From Piscirickettsiaceae bacterium (GTDB lineage: Bacteria > Pseudomonadota > Gammaproteobacteria > Nitrosococcales > Methylophagaceae), in contig DAOUSV010000124.1 of assembly GCA_030627065.1 (NCBI GenBank), positions 1-5,153 on the forward strand: a stretch of DNA of 5,153 nucleotides, written 5' to 3'. Each line of letters opens with the position of its first letter. Position 1 is the first letter of the stretch. The notes beneath the pieces were generated by a model. It saw only the letters and a list, made by a program, of their open reading frames with translations. It had not been told where the DNA came from and made no database searches. Positions 1-5,153 of this stretch are shown piece by piece. Made by a program: the position numbers and the translations under genes.

Positions 1-22
1 AATAAATGGAATACCCACTTAA

Positions 23-187
23 AAGCCCCCCACACCTGAACAGCAGTGGAGTTCTGAAAACTTAATTGAATGGTTTGCAACACTTCGAGGAGGCTTGGAA
101 CGCTCGGTCATCGATAATGGTTGGACAGAACATAATAAAGTTACGCGAGATTTTTATGATAAATTTGAATCGCTTCTAAGTTATTAA
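23..187 (+). CDS. 3' end of an unidentified gene, no start codon in frame, possibly frameshifted
   Basis: I do not recognise this protein. The open frame reads about 54 codons to a TAA at 185-187 and ends in ...RDFYDKFESLLSY. It looks like real coding sequence: charged and aromatic residues alternate (LIEWFATLRGGLERS, then VIDNGWTEHNK), and a hairpin follows 17 bases after the stop. The frame is closed just upstream by a TAA at 20-22 and contains no ATG or GTG, so it cannot be a complete gene as written. A second frame with an ATG at 6-8, directly after a TAA at 3-5, reads MEYPLKSPP up to the C run at 26-31. One extra C would join the two into a 60-residue protein. One C fewer would instead join it to the frame open from base 1. 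It may therefore be a frameshifted small gene, the tail of a longer gene, or a sequencing error. No signal peptide, membrane helix or metal motif is visible. Confidence 0.4.
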   Translation, partial: KPPTPEQQWSSENLIEWFATLRGGLERSVIDNGWTEHNKVTRDFYDKFESLLSY

Positions 188-204
188 CATATAAAAGAAA
201 TACC

Positions 205-232
205 CCCCGTAGATGTTCATATCTTTACGGGG
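205..232. terminator. Hairpin terminator between convergent genes, probably bidirectional
   Basis: CCCCGTA (205-211) pairs perfectly with TACGGGG (226-232) around a 14-base interior that can extend the stem by GAT/ATC with a small bulge. It lies 17 bases after the stop of the left + strand frame and 57 bases after the stop of the minus-strand haem-protein gene. Read on the minus strand, the stem is followed by a T-rich stretch (TATTTCTTTTATATG). Read on the + strand, it is followed by ATTATTTG. Neither is an ideal uninterrupted T run, so termination strength is uncertain, but position and stem strength fit a shared terminator. Confidence 0.6.
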
Positions 233-289
233 ATTATTTGCAACATTTTGTTGAGTGACTTGCAGCTGTCGAGGCTTTCTTATTCGTAC

Positions 290-850
290 TTAGTCAATCG
301 TTTTGCGAACTGTAAAAGCACCGCGAATATCACCTAGTTTGAAACCGGTCGCTTGGTCATTAGGATAAAGCTCACTCAGCTTAGCTTGAACCACGGGATC
401 GATATTACTACCATGACATGTTAAACAGACTTTGCCAGTTGGAATGGCCTTCATCATACGCATTTCATGGCTGCCAGATTTTGTTATCGCCTCACTAACA
501 AACAGGGTTTTAACATCTTCACCTTGTTGATTGAGAGATTCAAACTGAAATAAGATTTCTTTTTCCCACTGATCTGCAGCATTATTCTGGTTGCGAACTT
601 TGAGGCTGGTACGTGAAATTTCAAAACCATACTTCTCGGATAATTCAGCTGAAATAGCAGGAGCAACTTGGTTACATACCGAGATAGCCTCGATAGGCCC
701 GCCAGATTTCATTGCAGACACTAATGATGCTTTTAATGTTGTTGCAAACTCTTTAATCGCAACTTTACCTTGCTGCGTAAATTGCTCATGCTCGGTAGCA
801 AATGTATTTTGAGAAAGTAATGCAATTAATACAAATACGGCTTTATTCAT
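290..850 (-). CDS. Periplasmic monohaem c-type protein, DUF3365 / Tll0287-like
   Basis: This is a 186-residue secreted haem protein. Residues 1-18 form a Sec signal peptide (lysine at 3, hydrophobic core 4-12, cleavage likely after TFA), so the mature protein should be periplasmic. CLTCH at 142-146 is a c-type haem attachment site, with His146 the expected proximal ligand. Family hallmarks are VCNQVAP near 58-64, RTSLKVRN at 80-87 followed by DQWE, and GDIRGAFTV near the C-terminus. Together these match the DUF3365 (Tll0287-like) domain, a PAS-like fold carrying one covalent haem; members occur alone or as sensor parts of signalling proteins. The only other cysteine, Cys59, sits in a conserved motif and could be a distal haem ligand or redox switch; that is inference. 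No kinase, cyclase or methyl-accepting domain is attached, so this is a stand-alone domain. The start has a good ribosome site: GGAG, minus strand of 858-861, 7 bases before ATG. The gene is second in a pair, 24 bases after the DUF2892 gene. Its physiological role is unknown. Confidence 0.85.
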   Translation of the reverse strand: MNKAVFVLIALLSQNTFATEHEQFTQQGKVAIKEFATTLKASLVSAMKSGGPIEAISVCNQVAPAISAELSEKYGFEISRTSLKVRNQNNAADQWEKEILFQFESLNQQGEDVKTLFVSEAITKSGSHEMRMMKAIPTGKVCLTCHGSNIDPVVQAKLSELYPNDQATGFKLGDIRGAFTVRKTID

Positions 851-857
851 CTGATAA

Positions 858-861
858 CTCC
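858..861 (-). promoter_or_regulatory. Ribosome binding site of the DUF3365 haem-protein gene
   Basis: GGAG on the minus strand lies 7 bases before the ATG at 850-848. It supports this start and independent translation within the two-gene transcript. Confidence 0.65.
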
Positions 862-874
862 AATCAATAAGGGC

Positions 875-1078
875 TTAGTCGAAAGCATGGCCTGATTTCT
901 TACCAATTGCTTTTAGCATTTTCGCAAGAGGACAAAAGCCTGTAAATGCGGCTTGCAATAAATTGGCACCGACAAAGACGGTTAACCACATCCATGCTGG
1001 GTGGTGAATGTTAGACAGTAAAACACTAAGTAAAATCATACTGCCAGCAAAGGCGAAAACAAGACGGTCGATATTCAT
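875..1078 (-). CDS. Small inner-membrane protein, DUF2892 (YgaP transmembrane-like)
   Basis: This 67-residue protein consists almost entirely of two membrane helices, about residues 5-22 and 28-46, joined by a short turn (SNIHHPAW). They are followed by the signature GFCPLAKMLKAIG at 47-59 and a basic tail. That arrangement, with the conserved FCP and a short N-terminal NIDR, is typical of the DUF2892 family. In E. coli YgaP the same unit anchors a rhodanese domain; elsewhere it occurs alone, often near sulfur, sulfide or thiol-related genes. Here there is no rhodanese domain, and the protein length is normal for the stand-alone form. Cys49 lies at the membrane edge and could be redox-active, which is inference. 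The start is supported by AAGGA (minus strand of 1085-1089) 6 bases before ATG. It is the promoter-proximal gene of a pair with the secreted haem protein, suggesting a shared envelope redox task. The molecular function is not established. Confidence 0.82.
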   Translation of the reverse strand: MNIDRLVFAFAGSMILLSVLLSNIHHPAWMWLTVFVGANLLQAAFTGFCPLAKMLKAIGKKSGHAFD

Positions 1079-1084
1079 AATAGA

Positions 1085-1089
1085 TCCTT
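1085..1089 (-). promoter_or_regulatory. Ribosome binding site of the DUF2892 gene
   Basis: AAGGA on the minus strand ends 6 bases before the ATG at 1078-1076. It is a strong site and fixes the start of the membrane protein. Confidence 0.65.
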
Positions 1090-1091
1090 AG

Positions 1092-1120
1092 ATTAGTAAA
1101 TGCTAATATTCGGTATATTA
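1092..1120. promoter_or_regulatory. Two overlapping inverted repeats, candidate operator over the minus-strand -10
   Basis: Two inverted repeats overlap here. One is ATTAG (1092-1096) with CTAAT (1103-1107), spaced by 6. The other is TAATAT (1104-1109) with ATATTA (1115-1120), spaced by 5. The right arm of the second is itself the proposed -10 box of the DUF2892 promoter, and the rest covers the likely transcription start. A dimeric repressor bound here would block that promoter. AT-rich palindromes of this size are used by ArsR-family repressors, some of which control DUF2892 genes in other bacteria. No regulator gene is in the window, so the link is inference, and AT-rich DNA produces such repeats by chance. 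Confidence 0.35.
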
Positions 1121-1142
1121 CTCTATTTATCAAGCCTGTCAA
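1115..1142 (-). promoter_or_regulatory. Sigma-70 type promoter for the DUF2892-DUF3365 pair
   Basis: On the minus strand a perfect -35 TTGACA (+ strand 1142-1137) is followed after 16 bases by TAATAT (1120-1115), which matches the -10 consensus at 4 of 6 positions. The expected start is near 1108, giving a leader of about 30 bases that contains the AAGGA ribosome site. Position, spacing and the lack of a competing minus-strand candidate make this the likely promoter of the pair. Confidence 0.55.
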
Positions 1143-1168
1143 TATTGATGACATCCTAAAGAGGCTTG
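1131..1168. repeat. Nested inverted repeats in the divergent control region
   Basis: CAAGCCT (1131-1137) is inverted as AGGCTTG (1162-1168). Nested inside are TGTCA (1137-1141) and TGACA (1149-1153), spaced by 7, and the exact palindrome TCAATATTGA (1139-1148). The inner repeats overlap the minus-strand -35 box. As RNA on the + strand, the outer arms would pair over the GAGG that precedes a short open frame at 1170. They may be a second operator, an RNA hairpin in the parE leader, or chance. Confidence 0.35.
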
Positions 1169-1169
1169 T

Positions 1170-1229
1170 ATGTTAATCTTCTCAGCTAAACTTTGTGACT
1201 ATACTAACTTTAAGACACGACTAATATGA
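1170..1229 (+). CDS. Possible 19-codon leader ORF overlapping the parE start
   Basis: The short frame encodes MLIFSAKLCDYTNFKTRLI and stops at TGA 1227-1229, overlapping the parE ATG (1226-1228) as ATGA. It is preceded by AAAGAGG (1158-1164), 5 bases before its ATG, which is a better ribosome site than anything in front of parE. That arrangement is typical of translational coupling, in which ribosomes ending on the leader restart on parE. The peptide resembles nothing I know and may have no function of its own. Its length allows chance occurrence. It would be untranslated if transcription starts at the alternative -10 near 1200. Confidence 0.25.
   Translation: MLIFSAKLCDYTNFKTRLI
1200..1205 (+). 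promoter_or_regulatory. Candidate -10 box for parE
   Basis: TATACT matches the sigma-70 -10 consensus at 5 of 6 positions and lies 20 bases before the parE ATG. No convincing -35 stands 16-18 bases upstream, and the resulting leader would be only about 14 bases with no clear ribosome site. A promoter further left in the divergent region is an alternative. Confidence 0.25.
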
Positions 1230-3136
1230 CGAATGAATATGATGCTTCGGCAATAGAAGTTTTAAAAGGTCTCGAACCGGTACAAAAAAGACCGGGGATG
1301 TATACCGATACCACGCGTCCCAATCATTTGGCTCAAGAGGTAATCGATAACAGTATTGATGAAGCCGTAGCTAATTTTGCTACGCAAGTTCAGGTTATTT
1401 TACATGCGGATAATTCATTAGAAGTTATTGATAACGGTCGCGGAATGCCCGTTGATATTCACCCAGAAGAAGGTGTTCCGGGTGTTGAAGTCATCTTAAC
1501 TCGCTTACATGCTGGCGGTAAGTTTTCTAATAAAAACTACGAGTTTTCAGGCGGTTTACATGGCGTAGGTGTATCGGTAGTTAATGCCTTATCGACAAGG
1601 CTAGAAGTTAAAATTCGTCGAAATGCAATAGAATATGCTATCGCTTTTGAACATGGTCATAAAGTAGAAGAGCTTAAAGAAATTGGTACGGTAGGTAAAC
1701 GCAACACCGGTACCACCGTTCGTTTCTGGCCGGATGAATCCTACTTTGATTTACCCAAGTTTTTGGTGTCACGTTTACGTCATGTATTAAGAGCAAAAGC
1801 GGTACTTTGCCCAGGTTTAGTCGTTACCTTTACTGATCATTCAGCGGATGAAAAAGTAGAAGACCGTTGGTGTTATGACGATGGTTTGAATAGTTATTTA
1901 AGTTCAATGATGACGGATCAACCGTGTATACCTGCAACACCCTTTGTCGGACAGATTAAAGGTGAAAAAGAGCAAGTTGACTGGGCTCTTATGTGGCAAG
2001 AAGAACAAGGCGAGGAGTTAGCTGAAAGTTATGTTAACTTAATCCCGACGGCACAAGGTGGTACCCATGTTAATGGCTTACGTACAGGTCTATTAGATGC
2101 GTTACGAGAGTTTTGTGAGTTCCGTAGTTTATTACCACGTGGAGTGAAATTATCGCCTGAAGATGTGTGGAGTCAGTGCTGTTATGTGCTCTCGGTTAAA
2201 ATGCAAGATCCACAATTTTCTGGTCAAACAAAAGAGCGTTTATCATCACGACAATGTGCAGGCTTTGTATCTGGTGCGGTCAAAGATGCCTTTAGCTTAT
2301 GGCTTAATCATCATGTTGAAGATGGTGAAAAGATTGCTGAAATGGCAATTAATAGTGCTCAATCACGATTAAAGCAAGCAAAGAAAGTCGTACGAAAACG
2401 CGTGCAATCGGGGCCTACTTTACCTGGTAAATTATCAGATTGTTCATCACAAGATGTGACACGGACAGAACTATTTTTAGTGGAGGGAGACTCTGCTGGT
2501 GGTAGTGCAAAACAAGGTCGTGAGCGTGAATTTCAAGCGATTATGCCATTACGAGGAAAGATATTAAATACATGGGAAGTAGATTCTTCGCAGGTATTAG
2601 CATCACAAGAAGTCCATGACATTGCGGTTGCTATCGGGGTTGATCCAGGCTCAGATGACTTGTCGGGCTTACGCTACGGCAAAGTATGTATCCTTGCCGA
2701 TGCCGATTCCGATGGTGCTCATATTGCAACCTTATTGTGTGCTTTATTCGTTAAACATTTTCGCCCCTTAGTAGAAAAAGGCCATGTCTGTGTTGCCATG
2801 CCGCCGTTATATCGAATTGATGTCGGTAAGAAAATATTTTATGCCTTAGATGATGAAGAACGTCAAATCATTTTAAATCGTATTGAAAAAGATAAGCTTA
2901 AAGGCAAAGTGAATGTTCAGCGATTCAAAGGGCTAGGTGAAATGAATCCTTTGCAATTACGTGAAACCACAATGGCACCAGATACCCGTCGTTTAATTCG
3001 TTTAACACTGAATGATGAGACGGAAAATAATGCTGCAATGAGCACTGATGAAGCAATGGATAGATTGTTAGCTAAAAAACGAGCACCGGATCGCAAAGAA
3101 TGGCTAGAGTCACAAGGTGACTTGGCAAGGGTTTAA
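1226..3136 (+). CDS. parE: DNA topoisomerase IV subunit B (ParE)
   Basis: ParE is the ATPase subunit of topoisomerase IV, the cytoplasmic type IIA enzyme that decatenates daughter chromosomes and relaxes supercoils with ParC. The 636 residues match the usual gammaproteobacterial length of about 630. The N-terminal GHKL ATPase domain has EVIDNSIDEA (Glu38 the likely general base, Asn42 for Mg-ATP), DNGRGMP at 69-75, and the ATP lid GGLHGVGVSVVNALS at 109-123. Arg132 is next. The transducer domain carries the ATP-contacting loop QTK at 334-336. The TOPRIM domain has LVEGDSAGGSA from 418, PLRGKILN at 441-448 and the metal triad Asp492, Asp494, Asp496 in DADSDG; QRFKGLGEMNP follows in the C-terminal part. 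ParE rather than GyrB is indicated by the short TOPRIM region lacking the GyrB insert, the DADSDG motif and the adjacent parC. All key residues are present. The ATG start aligns with known ParE N-termini, but its ribosome site is poor. parC follows after 23 bases. Confidence 0.97.
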   Translation: MTNEYDASAIEVLKGLEPVQKRPGMYTDTTRPNHLAQEVIDNSIDEAVANFATQVQVILHADNSLEVIDNGRGMPVDIHPEEGVPGVEVILTRLHAGGKFSNKNYEFSGGLHGVGVSVVNALSTRLEVKIRRNAIEYAIAFEHGHKVEELKEIGTVGKRNTGTTVRFWPDESYFDLPKFLVSRLRHVLRAKAVLCPGLVVTFTDHSADEKVEDRWCYDDGLNSYLSSMMTDQPCIPATPFVGQIKGEKEQVDWALMWQEEQGEELAESYVNLIPTAQGGTHVNGLRTGLLDALREFCEFRSLLPRGVKLSPEDVWSQCCYVLSVKMQDPQFSGQTKERLSSRQCAGFVSGAVKDAFSLWLNHHVEDGEKIAEMAINSAQSRLKQAKKVVRKRVQSGPTLPGKLSDCSSQDVTRTELFLVEGDSAGGSAKQGREREFQAIMPLRGKILNTWEVDSSQVLASQEVHDIAVAIGVDPGSDDLSGLRYGKVCILADADSDGAHIATLLCALFVKHFRPLVEKGHVCVAMPPLYRIDVGKKIFYALDDEERQIILNRIEKDKLKGKVNVQRFKGLGEMNPLQLRETTMAPDTRRLIRLTLNDETENNAAMSTDEAMDRLLAKKRAPDRKEWLESQGDLARV

Positions 3137-3139
3137 TTT

Positions 3140-3160
3140 ATGAATGAGATGTGTAAATAA
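3140..3160 (+). other. Six-codon open frame bridging parE and parC
   Basis: Between the genes, ATG at 3140-3142 reads MNEMCK to a TAA at 3158-3160 whose last base is the first base of the parC ATG (TAATG). AAGGG (3127-3131), inside the end of parE, lies 8 bases before this ATG. parC itself has only a weak site. It could act as a coupling mini-frame, or be a chance result of a 23-base spacer. The peptide is unlikely to matter. Confidence 0.2.
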
Positions 3161-5153
3161 TGACTTCATTAGTAGATGATTTAGAACAATTACCGGTTCG
3201 AGATTTTACTGAAAAAGCGTATTTGGATTATTCCATGTACGTTATTTTAGATCGGGCATTGCCGCATGTCGGTGATGGGCTGAAACCAGTACAGCGACGT
3301 ATTATTTATGCGATGTCAGAACTAGGTTTGAGTTCGGGATCTAAGCATAAAAAATCAGCACGTACAGTTGGTGATGTGTTGGGTAAATATCATCCGCATG
3401 GTGATTCAGCCTGTTATGAAGCGATGGTGTTGATGGCGCAGCCGTTCTCATACCGTTATCCATTGGTTGATGGACAGGGTAACTGGGGATCGATGGATGA
3501 TCCTAAATCATTTGCTGCGATGCGTTATACCGAATCAAAACTTACTGCTTATGCGCAAACTTTATTAGGTGAGCTGGCTCAAGGTACGGTGAGTTGGGTG
3601 CCAAACTTTGATGGCACAATGAATGAGCCTGAGTTATTACCCGCACGTTTGCCGAATATTTTGCTAAATGGTGGTAGTGGTATTGCTGTGGGAATGGCGA
3701 CTGATATTCCACCTCATAATTTACGTGAAGTAGTCACCGCCTGTTTACGTTTATTGAAAAAGCCGACAACAAAGTTAGATGAATTATTAGAAGATATTCA
3801 AGGGCCAGATTTTCCTACTAGTGGTGAAATCGTGTCTTCTCGTGAAGATTTACAAAAAATATACACCACAGGTCGCGGTAGTGTTCGTCAACGTGCTTGT
3901 TATGTAAAAGATGGTGATGAACTGATTATTAATGCCTTACCGTATCAAGTATCTGGCGCTAAAATAATTGAACAAATTGCCTCTCAAATGGCGAGTAAGA
4001 AATTACCAATGGTTGCGGATCTTCGCGATGAATCTGATCATGAAAACCCAGTAAGATTAGTCATTGTTCCTCGTTCAAATCGTGTTGATGTCGAAGGTTT
4101 GATGCTGCACTTATTTGCCACCACAGATTTAGAAAAAAGCCATCGCGTTAATATGAATATGATTGGCTTAGATGGTCGACCACAGGTTAAGAACTTAAAA
4201 GAGTTACTGACAGAGTGGCTGACATATCGTACTGAAACTGTTCGTCGTCGCTTGCAATATCGCTTAGATAAAATTATTGACCGCCTCCATGTGCTGGAAG
4301 GCTTGTTAATTGCGTATCTGAATATTGATGAAGTCATTGCCATTATCCGTACCGAAGATGATCCTAAGCCGGTATTAATGGAGCAGTTTGGTATTACAGA
4401 TCGTCAAGCTGAATCAGTTTTAGAATTGAAATTACGTCATCTTGCTAAATTAGAAGAAATGCGAATTCGTTCTGAAATGGATGAGCTTAATGAAGAACGG
4501 AAAAAATTAGAGTTATTACTTAGCTCTGATACACGATTGAAAACATTGATTCGCAAAGAATTGATTGCCGATGCAGATAAGTTTGGTGATGATCGTCGCT
4601 CACAAATTGTAGAACGAAATGCATCAAAAGCATTGAGTGAAACAGAATTGTTACCTACTGAGCCATTAACCATCGTTCTATCTGAAAGTGGCTGGGTGCG
4701 TGCAGCAAAAGGCTATGATGTAGATGCCGAAGCTTTAAATTACCGCACAGGTGATCGTTATATGGCATCGGTCAATGCCCGTAGTAATCAGCAGATTGTC
4801 TTTTTAGATTCAACTGGACGAAGTTATTCTGTTTCGGCACATAATTTACCTTCAGCACGTGGGCAGGGTGAACCATTAAGTGGTCGCTTCCAATGTCCAC
4901 CAGATGCACGATTTGTTGCTGTGTTAGCAGGAGATATGGATAAGCCATTACTGTTATCAAATACTGCTGGTTACGGTTTTGTGACTACATTAGACAATCT
5001 ATTAGCTAAGAATAAAGCAGGTAAAGCCTTATTTAACCTGCCAACAGATGCTGAAATATTACCTATCTTATGGTTAGAAAATCCAGAGTCAGATCAGTTA
5101 GCTGTTACCGCGGGTGATGGGCGACTATTGGTGTTTTCTGCCAGTGAAATGCC
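3160..5153 (+). CDS. parC: DNA topoisomerase IV subunit A (ParC), cut by the window end
   Basis: ParC cuts and rejoins DNA in topoisomerase IV. The frame is open from ATG 3160 through the last base, giving 664 complete codons of an expected 740-760, so roughly the last 90 residues are missing. The breakage-reunion part begins with YSMYVILDRALP and DGLKPVQRR, then the winged helix with GDVLGKYHPHGDSACYEAMV at 71-90. Catalytic Tyr123 lies in AAMRYTE, and Ile175 in GIAVGMATDIPPHN is the expected DNA-intercalating residue. LELKLRHLAKLEEM near 422-435 belongs to the coiled-coil dimer region. From about residue 500 the beta-pinwheel DNA-wrapping domain starts; ARGQGEPL at 566-573 is its degenerate GyrA box, as in ParC rather than GyrA. 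Ser83 and Glu87 occupy the positions of E. coli Ser80 and Glu84, the residues usually changed in quinolone resistance, so this allele looks wild type there. An in-frame stop at 3154-3156 excludes a longer start. It is almost certainly co-transcribed with parE, 23 bases upstream. Confidence 0.96.
   Translation, partial: MTSLVDDLEQLPVRDFTEKAYLDYSMYVILDRALPHVGDGLKPVQRRIIYAMSELGLSSGSKHKKSARTVGDVLGKYHPHGDSACYEAMVLMAQPFSYRYPLVDGQGNWGSMDDPKSFAAMRYTESKLTAYAQTLLGELAQGTVSWVPNFDGTMNEPELLPARLPNILLNGGSGIAVGMATDIPPHNLREVVTACLRLLKKPTTKLDELLEDIQGPDFPTSGEIVSSREDLQKIYTTGRGSVRQRACYVKDGDELIINALPYQVSGAKIIEQIASQMASKKLPMVADLRDESDHENPVRLVIVPRSNRVDVEGLMLHLFATTDLEKSHRVNMNMIGLDGRPQVKNLKELLTEWLTYRTETVRRRLQYRLDKIIDRLHVLEGLLIAYLNIDEVIAIIRTEDDPKPVLMEQFGITDRQAESVLELKLRHLAKLEEMRIRSEMDELNEERKKLELLLSSDTRLKTLIRKELIADADKFGDDRRSQIVERNASKALSETELLPTEPLTIVLSESGWVRAAKGYDVDAEALNYRTGDRYMASVNARSNQQIVFLDSTGRSYSVSAHNLPSARGQGEPLSGRFQCPPDARFVAVLAGDMDKPLLLSNTAGYGFVTTLDNLLAKNKAGKALFNLPTDAEILPILWLENPESDQLAVTAGDGRLLVFSASEM

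Noticed and set aside
241..253. Small hairpin CAACA-TTT-TGTTG as a second terminator
   Set aside because: The stem is short and AT-rich, with no T run after it on either strand; the 205-232 hairpin explains termination better.
188..289. Possible small RNA or attachment site between the convergent genes
   Set aside because: Apart from the terminator hairpin there is no promoter, conserved structure or direct repeat pair, and no mobile-element gene nearby.
484..812. Open frames of 60-73 codons on both strands inside the DUF3365 gene
   Set aside because: They lie wholly within a gene with a clear signal peptide, haem site and family motifs; the translations have no recognisable features and no supporting ribosome sites.
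1137..1153. FNR/CRP-type or NifA-type activator site in TGTCA-N7-TGACA
   Set aside because: FNR needs TTGAT-N4-ATCAA, which is absent, and the TGT...ACA spacing is 11 rather than the 10 of NifA sites. Only an unspecified operator is defensible.
2163..2372. 69-codon + strand frame inside parE
   Set aside because: It is out of frame with an intact, conserved parE coding region and has no motif of its own.
1226..3136. Assignment of the ATPase subunit as GyrB
   Set aside because: It lacks the extra TOPRIM-tail segment of gammaproteobacterial GyrB (about 800 residues), has DADSDG, and sits directly before a parC whose pinwheel has a degenerate rather than a full GyrA box.
4038..4960. Three antisense open frames of 62-101 codons within parC
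   Set aside because: They are opposite an uninterrupted conserved ParC reading frame; serine- and arginine-rich translations are typical antisense shadows.

Overview
The window looks like ordinary chromosome from a moderately AT-rich gammaproteobacterium. The evidence is the close match, recalled from memory, of the two large proteins to enterobacterial ParE and ParC. I cannot name the genus. A marine or sulfur/methyl-compound-oxidising lineage such as the Piscirickettsiales/Thiotrichales would fit, but that is a weak guess.

Layout, left to right. Positions 1-187 hold the end of an unidentified + strand gene. Its frame has no usable start and may be broken at a run of six C. A GC-rich hairpin (205-232) then separates it from two genes that converge on it from the right. 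Positions 290-1078 carry a minus-strand pair with 24 bases between the genes. The first transcribed is a 67-residue two-helix membrane protein of the DUF2892 (YgaP transmembrane-like) type. The second is a 186-residue secreted monohaem protein of the DUF3365/Tll0287-like type. Positions 1079-1225 are a divergent intergenic region with a good minus-strand promoter and several inverted repeats lying over it. From 1226 to the right edge runs parE-parC, encoding the two subunits of DNA topoisomerase IV. parE is complete and parC is cut by the window end after 664 codons.

ParE supplies the ATPase and TOPRIM metal site, and ParC supplies the DNA-cleaving tyrosine. Together they form the A2B2 enzyme that unlinks daughter chromosomes. 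The minus-strand pair probably forms a small envelope redox unit, a membrane protein plus a periplasmic haem protein. Its function is not known from sequence alone.

I found no tRNA, rRNA, CRISPR array, insertion sequence or clearly new system. The points most worth a second look are the repeat-rich divergent control region, the little-studied DUF2892-DUF3365 pair, short open frames whose stop codons overlap the starts of both parE and parC, and the likely frameshift at the left edge.
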